A stretch of 6,873 bases of DNA, taken from Pseudomonadota bacterium (GTDB lineage: Bacteria; Pseudomonadota; Gammaproteobacteria; Burkholderiales; Burkholderiaceae_C). This document shows positions 1 to 5,253 of the stretch, piece by piece. The notes beneath the pieces are model-generated. The model saw nothing but the letters and a program-made list of their open reading frames with translations, searched no databases and was not told the DNA's origin. The stretch is from positions 1 to 6,873 of the forward strand of contig JAEYRT010000111.1 in NCBI GenBank assembly GCA_023435325.1. Direction: 5' to 3'. Position numbers and translations under genes: made by a program. How positions within the stretch are numbered: position 1 is the stretch's first letter; the number at the start of each line of letters is the position of its first letter.

Positions 1-445
1 GCCCTCCATTGCCCACCCGCTGCAACTGCTCAAGGACGTGGGACTGGGGTATCTGACCTTGGGCCAGCCATCGCCCACGCTGTCTGGTGGTGAAGCCCAG
101 CGCATCAAGCTGGTGACCGAGCTGACCAAGGTGCGCGACGACGTGACCAAACGCGGCAACAAGACCCCGCACACGCTGTATGTGCTGGACGAACCCACGG
201 TGGGCCTGCACATGGCCGACGTGGACAAGCTGATTCGTGTACTGCACCGTTTGGTGAATGCTGGTCACAGCGTGATCGTGATCGAGCACGACCTCGATGT
301 GATTGCCGAAGCGGACTGGATCATCGACCTCGGCCCCGAAGGCGGCACTGGCGGAGGATGCATTGTGGCGGCAGGCACGCCGGAAGAAGTGGTGGCCTTG
401 GGTACCCACACCGGCCAGGCCATTGCACCTGTACTGGCACGATAA
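1..445 (+). CDS. uvrA: UvrABC excinuclease subunit A, C-terminal fragment (5' truncated by window edge)
   Basis: UvrA is the damage-sensing ATPase of nucleotide excision repair; it loads UvrB onto lesions in the cytoplasm. Only the last 147 residues are present; the first complete codon begins at base 2 and the gene ends at TAA 443-445. The fragment is the end of the second ABC domain: signature LSGGEAQR at fragment residues 27-34, Walker B TLYVLDE at 58-64 followed by PTVGLH, the switch histidine in VIEHD at 93-97, and the conserved DLGPEGG stretch near the end. Between signature and Walker B there is a polar linker (about residues 43-56) that, compared from memory with E. coli UvrA, is roughly ten residues longer; I believe such a linker is usual in Burkholderiales. 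The frame is intact and the C-terminus has normal length. The next gene is on the same strand but 260 bp away and functionally unrelated, so uvrA probably ends its transcription unit here. Confidence 0.98.
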   Translation, partial: PSIAHPLQLLKDVGLGYLTLGQPSPTLSGGEAQRIKLVTELTKVRDDVTKRGNKTPHTLYVLDEPTVGLHMADVDKLIRVLHRLVNAGHSVIVIEHDLDVIAEADWIIDLGPEGGTGGGCIVAAGTPEEVVALGTHTGQAIAPVLAR

Positions 446-466
446 GACCGCGCCACGGCCTGTGCC

Positions 467-512
467 TCAGCGGGGCGAAAGCAATCCCGCTGACGCTGTT
501 TTCGGATTGCTT
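467..512 (+). terminator. Possible uvrA terminator with a competing second hairpin
   Basis: Twenty-one bases after the uvrA stop, TCAGCGGG (467-474) pairs perfectly with CCCGCTGA (486-493), an 8-bp GC-rich stem with an 11-nt loop; CGCTGTTTT follows (494-502). This is a fair but weak intrinsic terminator because the T run is short. A second perfect stem, AAGCAATCC (479-487) with GGATTGCTT (504-512), uses bases inside and just after the first, so the two cannot form together. Both pairings are seen directly; the terminator role is inference. Confidence 0.5.
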
Positions 513-579
513 GCATGCGCACAAGGGGCACCTACCTTTGCCATGCGAGCAATCACTGACACCTAGGCGACAACAACCA

Positions 580-660
580 AGGGCTTACCCTCGGCACAGG
601 GCTTGCCTTCCGTTTTTATATTTGAATTGTCGGATTCCACCTTGCGAAACGACATTTCAG
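580..660 (+). promoter_or_regulatory. Candidate promoter/operator region of the TctC-like gene
   Basis: The 260-bp gap between uvrA and the next gene contains no supportable ORF. Within it, AGGGCTTACC (580-589) is repeated as AGGGCTTGCC (598-607), 9 of 10 identical with an 18-bp period. An AT-rich patch at 613-628, containing TATATT at 617-622, follows. Just beyond, AATTGTCG (625-632) and CGACATTT (650-657) form an imperfect inverted repeat (7 of 8 pairs, 17-bp spacer). No good sigma-70 -35/-10 pair with 16-18 bp spacing could be assigned, so this is only a plausible control region for the downstream solute-binding protein. Confidence 0.3.
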
Positions 661-697
661 GGAGTGGCAGCAACAGACTGCCTTTGCATATAACAAC

Positions 698-703
698 TGG
701 AGA
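698..703 (+). promoter_or_regulatory. Shine-Dalgarno TGGAGA, bearing on the start choice
   Basis: TGGAGA lies only 2 bases before the ATG at 706 but 8 bases before the in-frame ATG at 712. The normal spacing is 5-9 bases, so translation may well begin at 712 and give a protein two residues shorter. The signal peptide is intact either way. Confidence 0.6.
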
Positions 704-705
704 CC

Positions 706-1698
706 ATGCCCATGGCATTGCACCACTTTGGCCGTCGCACGGCCCTGGCCGCCGCATTGGCATTCACAAGTTTGGCTTTTAGCGGCGCGAGCCTGGCGCA
801 GGACGCCGCCGACTGGCCCACCAAACCCATCAAAGTCACCGTTCCCTACACACCCGGCGGTTCCACCGACATCGTCAGCCGCACCGTGTTCGAGGCCGTG
901 AGCAAGCGCCTGGGACAGCCCGTGGTGATCGAAAACAAGCCGGGAGCCAACAGCACGATTGGTGTGGCGCAAACCGCGCGTGCTCCGGCCGATGGCTACA
1001 ACTTTGTCAGCATGCTGGCGGCCTACACCGTGAATATGTCGCTGTACAAAAAGCTGCCCTACAAAGCCAGTGATTTTGTGGCCGTGAGCCACGTGGCCGA
1101 TCTGCCCATGTTTCTGTTCAGTTCCAACAAGCTGCCCGTCAAGAACGCCAGGGAACTGGCCGAATACGGCAAGACAAACCCGCTGAACTATGCCTCCAGC
1201 GGTACCGGTGCCAGTGCCCACATGATTGGTGCACGCTGGGCCCAGGAGAACGGTCTGAACGCCCAGCACGTGCCCTACAACGGCAGCGCCCCCATCCTGG
1301 CGGATCTGATGTCCGGTCAGGTGGACATGCTGTTTGACCCCGCCCTCGTCCCCATGCCGCACGCCAAGAACGGCAAGATCAAGGTGCTGGCGGTGGCGTC
1401 CAAACAGCGCTGGCCCGGTGAGCCTGACATCCCGACCATGGAAGAGTCTGGTTTTCCCGGTTTTGTGATGAATTCCTGGGTGGGTGTCCTGGCCCCCAAG
1501 GGCACACCCCAGCCCATCGTGGACAAACTGTCCCAGACGATCGCACAAGCCGTTCAGTCTCCTGAAGTCAAGGCCAAGCTCAACCAGTTGGGTTTTGCCG
1601 AAATCGGCAGCACACCGGCACAGTTCCAGCAACTGATCGACCAGGACACCGCCATGTACAAAGGCGTGATCGAGAAGGCACAGGTCAGCATCGACTGA
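706..1698 (+). CDS. Tripartite tricarboxylate transporter substrate-binding protein (TctC/Bug family)
   Basis: Periplasmic solute receptor of the Bug family, extracytoplasmic partners of TctA/TctB transporters or orphan sensors that bind carboxylates and related small molecules. The 330-residue product has the usual family length. A signal peptide is visible: RR at residues 10-11, a hydrophobic core at 13-25 and a likely signal peptidase I site after ASLA (28-31), giving a mature protein starting QDAADWP. The RR could suggest Tat, but the context GRRTAL is a weak match. Family landmarks follow: YTPGGSTD at 48-55 (ligand loop, with Asp55 as the usual polar contact), GQPVVIENKPGA at 70-81, ADGY at 95-98, SSGTGASAH at 164-172 and VPYNGSAPILADLMSGQVD at 189-207. 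No TctA or TctB permease gene is in the window, so it looks like one of the many orphan Bug receptors of Burkholderiales; the ligand cannot be read from sequence. ATG 712 is an alternative start favoured by Shine-Dalgarno spacing. It is monocistronic as far as seen, with a strong terminator 24 bp after its stop. Confidence 0.95.
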   Translation: MPMALHHFGRRTALAAALAFTSLAFSGASLAQDAADWPTKPIKVTVPYTPGGSTDIVSRTVFEAVSKRLGQPVVIENKPGANSTIGVAQTARAPADGYNFVSMLAAYTVNMSLYKKLPYKASDFVAVSHVADLPMFLFSSNKLPVKNARELAEYGKTNPLNYASSGTGASAHMIGARWAQENGLNAQHVPYNGSAPILADLMSGQVDMLFDPALVPMPHAKNGKIKVLAVASKQRWPGEPDIPTMEESGFPGFVMNSWVGVLAPKGTPQPIVDKLSQTIAQAVQSPEVKAKLNQLGFAEIGSTPAQFQQLIDQDTAMYKGVIEKAQVSID

Positions 1699-1722
1699 GT
1701 GAAGGCTTTCTTCGGACAAAAC

Positions 1723-1759
1723 AAAGGCCTGTCAGCATGCGCTGCAGGCCTTTTTATTT
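1723..1759 (+). terminator. Strong intrinsic terminator after the TctC-like gene
   Basis: AAAGGCCTG (1723-1731) pairs perfectly with CAGGCCTTT (1745-1753); after one bulged T (1732) the stem continues with CAGC (1733-1736) and GCTG (1741-1744) around a 4-nt loop. A T-rich tail runs from 1751 to 1759. On the other strand the stem is followed by an interrupted T-rich stretch, so it may also act on transcripts arriving from the convergent HAD gene. Confidence 0.88.
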
Positions 1760-1762
1760 GAT

Positions 1763-1838
1763 AGCTATCAACGCTTGCATTGCCTTGCTTTCAGATAGTT
1801 TTCCATCTAAAAACAAGGTATATCAAGCGTTAGCAGCT
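1763..1838 (-). repeat. Nested inverted-repeat element at the convergent junction, overlapping the HAD stop codon
   Basis: Outer arms AACGCTTG (1770-1777) and CAAGCGTT (1824-1831) are perfect inverse copies, and AGCT at 1763-1766 pairs with AGCT at 1835-1838. Inside, after a 5/5 internal loop, CCTTG (1783-1787) pairs with CAAGG (1814-1818), TTT (1789-1791) with AAA (1810-1812), and AGAT (1793-1796) with ATCT (1805-1808) around an 8-nt loop. The whole can fold as one long imperfect hairpin, slightly better on the minus strand because of G-U pairs. The right arm, CAAGCGTTAGCAGCTC (1824-1839), is an inverted copy of 5211-5226 with one mismatch. I infer a dispersed intergenic repeat of the Comamonadaceae type; no encoded protein or target-site duplication is seen. 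Confidence 0.6.
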
Positions 1839-2645
1839 CTTGTTTTTAAGCAACTGGTTTGCCAGCTGCACAAAGCCATCGCCACGCTCGGCCGTGCAGA
1901 CATAACGTGGCAGGTGCTGCAGCTGCGGCACAAAGCGCGCGATGTTGGCCACGCCCACACTCAGCGGCATGTGCTGGAACATCAGCTGGTCATTGGTTGA
2001 GTCCCCAATGTAGATCCACTGGCCCAGCGTGGCGTCGAGGTCGATGTCAAACAGTTCACGCACAATCCAGCGCGCGCCTTCGAGCTTGTTGTGGTCACCA
2101 AACCAGCCATTGATGTGGATGGAGCTGACGGTGGCATTCATACCCGCTTCGCGCATGATGGCCACGCACTCGTCGATCTGCGCCTGGGGCATGTTGGTGA
2201 ACTCGCTGTGGTCCACCGCAATATCGCACTCACGGCCATGCGAGTCCGTCGCGCGCTGGGCACCTGCAACCTGCGCTTCGATCTGCGCCAACACTTCCTG
2301 CATCTTGGCAAAGTTGCGCACGCGGGTGTCATCGTCTTGCTGGTACAGCTTGTCCAGGCCACCTTCGGCATTGCGACGCAGCGCCACCGCACCGTTTTCC
2401 GCCACGATGGCGTCCACCGGCCAAGCACGCGCAAATGGCACGCTCCAGCCCACGGGGCGGCCGGTGATCGGCACCACTTTCAGGCCTGCATTCTTCAAGC
2501 GACCAATGGCCGCCACCACATGCTCCGGCACCACACCTTCGGTGGTCAGTGTGTCATCAATATCGGTCAGCACACCCAGCACATTGGCAGGTACAGGCAG
2601 CTCAGACAAGGGACGCAAAAATTCTTGACTCACAGTTCTATCCAA
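1830..2645 (-). CDS. HAD-IIB family hydrolase (Cof/sucrose-phosphatase-like phosphatase)
   Basis: A cytoplasmic Mg-dependent phosphatase of the haloacid dehalogenase superfamily, probably acting on a sugar phosphate or similar small metabolite; the substrate cannot be deduced. All four motifs are present in the 271-residue product: motif I DIDDT at 28-32 (nucleophile Asp28, acid/base Asp30), motif II Thr61 in PITGRP, motif III Lys187 in HNKLEG, and motif IV GDSTND at 214-219 (Asp215, Asp219). The long segment between motifs II and III is the C2 cap typical of class IIB. The start is uncertain: TTG at 2643-2645 gives 271 residues without a clear Shine-Dalgarno, while GTG at 2631-2633 gives 267 residues and has GGA seven bases upstream; no ATG precedes motif I. 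The gene lies 50 bp downstream of prfC on the same strand and may be co-transcribed, subject to the hairpin between them. Its last codons and TAA stop (1830-1832) lie in a repeat element, so the C-terminal Ser-Cys is repeat-derived. Confidence 0.93.
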   Translation of the reverse strand: MDRTVSQEFLRPLSELPVPANVLGVLTDIDDTLTTEGVVPEHVVAAIGRLKNAGLKVVPITGRPVGWSVPFARAWPVDAIVAENGAVALRRNAEGGLDKLYQQDDDTRVRNFAKMQEVLAQIEAQVAGAQRATDSHGRECDIAVDHSEFTNMPQAQIDECVAIMREAGMNATVSSIHINGWFGDHNKLEGARWIVRELFDIDLDATLGQWIYIGDSTNDQLMFQHMPLSVGVANIARFVPQLQHLPRYVCTAERGDGFVQLANQLLKNKSC

Positions 2646-2652
2646 ATAAGTC

Positions 2653-2671
2653 AGCCCGCATGCTGCGGGCT
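2653..2671 (-). terminator. Hairpin between prfC and the HAD gene (weak terminator or attenuator)
   Basis: AGCCCGCA (2653-2660) and TGCGGGCT (2664-2671) form a perfect 8-bp GC-rich stem with a 3-nt loop, 24 bp after the prfC stop. On the minus strand it is followed by GACTTATTT, a poor T tract, so termination is probably partial. It ends only 7 bases before the TTG start of the HAD gene, so it could also affect ribosome access. Confidence 0.55.
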
Positions 2672-2695
2672 GTAGATCAAGCCAGTGCTTGAAAA

Positions 2696-4324
2696 TTAAT
2701 TCGCACTACCCAAAGAAAGGCCCGCATGCTCACGCAGGGGGTGGAAGTGAATCTTGGGGAAGCGCTCCTGCGCCAGGCGCACGTCATACGGGCTGGTACA
2801 CAGAAAAGCCAGTGTGTCGGCCGCATCGTGCGCCAAGCGCATGGGGTAGGCGTTTTCAAACTCGCGCAGCTCGGCAGGGGTGTCTGCCGTGATCCAGCGT
2901 GCGCCGGTGTACTGGCAGCCTTCCAGGCGCACATCGCAGTCGTACTCGGTCTTCAAACGGTGCTGTACCACTTCAAACTGTAGCTGACCGACCGCACCCA
3001 GCAGCATGTTGCCGCCGACATCGGGCTTGAACACCTGGATCGCGCCCTCTTCGCCCAGCTGCATCAGGCCTTGTTGCAGCTGCTTGGTACGCAGCGGGTT
3101 CTTCAGCACCACGGTCATGAACATTTCGGGCGCGAAGAATGGCAGGCCGGTGAACTGCAGGTTCGGTCCATCGGTGATCGAGTCGCCCAACTGCACACCG
3201 CCGTGGATGGTGAAGCCAATGATGTCGCCTGCATAGGCTTCATCCACGGCTTCGCGGCGCTGCGACATGAAGGTCACCACGGAGGTGGGGCGCAGTTCCT
3301 TGCCGGTGCGTTGCACCTTCATCTTCATACCGGGCGTGTACTTGCCGCTGGCCACGCGCACAAAGGCAATGCGGTCACGGTGGTTGGCGTCCATGTTCGC
3401 CTGCACCTTGAACACCACGCCCGAGAAGCCCTTGTCTTCGGGGTGGATGATTTTTTCCTGACGCTGGCGGTTCACCTCGGTGAACGCCACGCGGGGGCCA
3501 GGAGGGGGCGACATATCGACCACGGCGTTGAGCACTTCCATCACACCGAAGTTGTTCACACCGGAGCCGAAGAACACGGGTGTCAGCTTGCCCGCCAAGA
3601 AGGCCTCATGGTCCCACTCGGCCGACGCGCCTTGCGCCAGTTCCATGGATTCGATGGCGTCGTCAAACGCCTGACCAAAGCGGGCACGCAGGGTTTCGGT
3701 TTCGGTCAGCGGGATGACTTCAAAGTCTTCCGGACGCTTTTCGCTGCCGGGCGCAAACACTGTCATGGTCTGCGTTTGCAGATTGATGATGCCGCCGAAC
3801 AGCTTGCCTTGGCCCACAGGCCAGGTGATGGGGCAGCAAGGCATGCCCAGCTCGCGCTCGACTTCGTCCATGATGTCCAGCGGATCGCGCACTTCACGGT
3901 CAAACTTGTTGACGAAGGAAATGATGGGCGTGCTGCGCTGGCGGCAGACCTCGATCAGTCGGCGGGTCTGCGATTCCACCCCGTTGGCCGCGTCAATCAC
4001 CATCAGGGCTGAGTCCACCGCCGTCAGCACGCGGTAGGTGTCTTCCGAGAAGTCCTTGTGGCCGGGAGTGTCCAGCAGGTTGATGACGTGGTCGCGGTAG
4101 CTCATCTGCATCACCGACGATGCCACCGAAATGCCACGCTGCTTTTCAATTTCCATCCAGTCGGAGGTCGCATGGCGCGACGCCTTGCGGCCCTTGACGG
4201 CACCGGCGATCTGGATCGCGCCCGAGAACAGCAACAGCTTTTCGGTCAGCGTGGTCTTACCCGCGTCCGGGTGGGAAATGATGGCGAACGTACGACGACG
4301 CTTGGTTTCTGGAGCGTATGACAC
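2696..4324 (-). CDS. prfC: Peptide chain release factor 3 (RF3)
   Basis: RF3 is a translational GTPase that strips RF1/RF2 from the ribosome after peptide release; it is cytoplasmic and non-essential in many bacteria. From the GTG at 4322-4324 the protein has 542 residues, close to the 529 of E. coli RF3, and begins VSYAPETKRRRTF, matching the MSY...RRRTF opening I recall in related beta-proteobacteria. G-domain motifs are complete: G1 SHPDAGKTT at 17-25, switch region EKQRGISV at 60-67 (G2 Thr nearby), G3 DTPGH at 85-89 and G4 NKFD at 139-142. GSGVNNFGV later in the protein marks the usual end of the G domain. The reading frame stays open upstream to an ATG at 4502-4504, but that extra 60-residue stretch is Cys/Arg-rich, unlike RF3, and would run into the divergent gene, so I reject it. 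No obvious Shine-Dalgarno precedes the GTG. The gene ends with TAA 2696-2698; the HAD gene follows downstream. Confidence 0.97.
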   Translation of the reverse strand: MSYAPETKRRRTFAIISHPDAGKTTLTEKLLLFSGAIQIAGAVKGRKASRHATSDWMEIEKQRGISVASSVMQMSYRDHVINLLDTPGHKDFSEDTYRVLTAVDSALMVIDAANGVESQTRRLIEVCRQRSTPIISFVNKFDREVRDPLDIMDEVERELGMPCCPITWPVGQGKLFGGIINLQTQTMTVFAPGSEKRPEDFEVIPLTETETLRARFGQAFDDAIESMELAQGASAEWDHEAFLAGKLTPVFFGSGVNNFGVMEVLNAVVDMSPPPGPRVAFTEVNRQRQEKIIHPEDKGFSGVVFKVQANMDANHRDRIAFVRVASGKYTPGMKMKVQRTGKELRPTSVVTFMSQRREAVDEAYAGDIIGFTIHGGVQLGDSITDGPNLQFTGLPFFAPEMFMTVVLKNPLRTKQLQQGLMQLGEEGAIQVFKPDVGGNMLLGAVGQLQFEVVQHRLKTEYDCDVRLEGCQYTGARWITADTPAELREFENAYPMRLAHDAADTLAFLCTSPYDVRLAQERFPKIHFHPLREHAGLSLGSAN

Positions 4325-4488
4325 TAGATGGGTGCTGTGATCTGTCGTGGCTGCTGCCACGCGTTGCGACAAAGGGCCGCACGCGCAAAGCGCTGCAGGC
4401 CGCAAAAGGTAAAGAGGGTCAATTTTAAAGGAAAGCCTGAAACTGCACCGCCGCCAGAGAATGCGCGCCGCAAGCAGGGACTGCCCCA
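4325..4488. promoter_or_regulatory. Divergent intergenic region between prfC and the YhhN-family gene
   Basis: These 164 bp must hold promoters for both divergent genes. In the prfC leader, CGTGGC (4346-4351) and GCCACG (4356-4361) form a perfect 6-bp hairpin with a 4-nt loop, about 21 bases before the GTG start. An AT-rich patch lies at 4421-4428. On the minus strand TTGACC (4422 to 4417) resembles a -35 box, but no convincing -10 sits 16-18 bases further on. No promoter could be assigned with confidence on either strand. Confidence 0.35.
4476..4480 (+). promoter_or_regulatory. Shine-Dalgarno AGGGA of the YhhN-family gene
   Basis: AGGGA lies 8 bases before ATG 4489. The alternative in-frame ATG at 4525, which would start nearer the first membrane segment, has only TGCAGG one base upstream, too close to work. 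This favours 4489. Confidence 0.6.
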
Positions 4489-5205
4489 ATGCCCAGGCCT
4501 GCACCCAGCAAGCAGACTGCAGGCATGCACACTTTGCATCGCATACACCCCTTGCAATGGCTGATGGCTGCCTTGGCCGTGGCCGCGATGTTCAGCGCCC
4601 ACTTCGGCTGGCTCAGTGGCTACGCTTGGCTCAAGCCACTACCCATGGTAGTGGCCATGGTGTTGGTGGCTTGGCAAGCACGCCCCTGCCACCGACCGAT
4701 TGCTAAGCTGCTGCTATTGACCGGGCTGCTGTTGAGCATGGTGGGCGATATCTGCCTGCTGTTTCCGGCGGGTTTTACCGCAGGCTTGGCGTCTTTTCTG
4801 TGCGCCCACTTGGCTTACATCTTGATGCTGCACCGTGACAGTGGGCGCTGGCTGCCACGAGTGTGGGCGCTGGTGCTCACGCTGCTCGTCGGCGCAGGCC
4901 TGTATGTGTATTTGTGGACGTATGGCCTGCAGCCTGTCTTGCGCCTGCCCGTGCTGGCTTATGTGTGGGTGATTGCCATCATGGCCGCCCAAGCTATCGG
5001 CCGCGCAGCCGTGCTGCGCACGCGTGATGCTCAGTTCGTGGCTTGGGGTGCCGTCAGCTTTATGGCCAGCGACAGCATCTTGGCCCTCGACAAATTTGTG
5101 CAGCCCGTTCCTGCGGCCTATCTGTGGGTGCTGGGGACCTACTACCTCGCGCAGTGGCTGATCGTGCATGGCATGCTGCCCACACTGAAAGACCGAACTC
5201 ACTAA
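4489..5205 (+). CDS. YhhN/TMEM86-family integral membrane protein (lysoplasmalogenase-like)
   Basis: A 238-residue, very hydrophobic inner-membrane protein with about seven or eight predicted helices (roughly 25-42, 48-63, 73-92, 97-115, 124-145, 151-170, 184-200 and 209-229). It carries landmarks of the YhhN family: SMVGDICLLFP at 83-93, FLCAHLAYI at 103-111, GAVSFMASDSILA at 187-199 and TYYLAQWLIVHG at 217-228. Animal members (TMEM86A/B) and some bacterial ones hydrolyse the vinyl-ether bond of lysoplasmalogens, and the Asp residues of the GD and SD motifs (Asp87, Asp195) are conserved; activity of this protein is not established. The N-terminal 12 residues before Met13 are not typical of the family, so ATG 4525 is possible, but the Shine-Dalgarno favours 4489. 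It is a single gene, divergent from prfC and convergent with the ABC ATPase gene. A perfect 9-bp hairpin lies inside the coding region at 4635-4655. Confidence 0.9.
   Translation: MPRPAPSKQTAGMHTLHRIHPLQWLMAALAVAAMFSAHFGWLSGYAWLKPLPMVVAMVLVAWQARPCHRPIAKLLLLTGLLLSMVGDICLLFPAGFTAGLASFLCAHLAYILMLHRDSGRWLPRVWALVLTLLVGAGLYVYLWTYGLQPVLRLPVLAYVWVIAIMAAQAIGRAAVLRTRDAQFVAWGAVSFMASDSILALDKFVQPVPAAYLWVLGTYYLAQWLIVHGMLPTLKDRTH
4635..4655 (+). repeat. Perfect 9-bp inverted repeat within the YhhN-family gene
   Basis: GCCACTACC (4635-4643) and GGTAGTGGC (4647-4655) are exact inverse copies separated by CAT. CCATGGTAGTGG (4643-4654) is then echoed by CCATGGTGTTGG (4655-4666), with differences at two positions. 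The stretch encodes KPLPMVVAMVLV at the second membrane segment. The pairing is seen directly; a function is not. Confidence 0.5.
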
Positions 5206-5245
5206 AAAGTGAGCTGCTAGCGCTTGCTACATAAGCGCCAGAGCC
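5198..5245 (+). repeat. Short repeat with two hairpins at the second convergent junction
   Basis: CTCACT (5198-5203) and AGTGAG (5208-5213) form a 6-bp stem with an AAAA loop across the YhhN-family stop codon (TAA 5203-5205). GCGCTT (5220-5225) and AAGCGC (5233-5238) form a second with a 7-nt loop. GAGCTGCTAGCGCTTG (5211-5226) matches the reverse complement of 1824-1839 at 15 of 16 positions. No proper T tract follows either stem on the plus strand; on the minus strand a TTTTT run (5208-5204) comes 11 bases after the second stem, too far for a standard terminator. It is the only sequence in the 48-bp gap before the ABC ATPase stop. Confidence 0.55.
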
Positions 5246-5253
5246 AAAAAACA

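Noticed and set aside
689..694. TATAAC as a -10 box for the TctC-like gene
   Set aside because: It lies only about 12 bases from the start codon, immediately before the Shine-Dalgarno, and no -35 box is found at 16-18 bp.
616..1719. 367-codon open frame on the minus strand, opposite the TctC-like gene
   Set aside because: It is the antisense of a well-recognised gene; its product is rich in His and Gly with no recognisable domain, as expected from the complement of a GC-biased coding frame.
1797..1839. Insertion sequence or phage attachment site at the repeat
   Set aside because: No transposase, integrase, tRNA gene or target-site duplication is visible; a dispersed short repeat is the simpler reading.
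3071..4012. 313-codon open frame on the plus strand, opposite prfC
   Set aside because: Antisense shadow of the conserved RF3 sequence; His-rich translation, no family resemblance.
4394..4422. TTGACC as -35 of a prfC promoter
   Set aside because: At 16-18 bp spacing the sequence is CCTGCA-like, nothing like a -10 box.
4325..4504. In-frame N-terminal extension of prfC to ATG 4504
   Set aside because: Cys/Arg/Leu-rich stretch not found in RF3, overlaps the start of the divergent gene, and the family start fits GTG 4324.
5198..5213. CTCACT-AAAA-AGTGAG as the terminator of the YhhN-family gene
   Set aside because: The stem has no T tract after it on the plus strand; kept only as part of the repeat feature.
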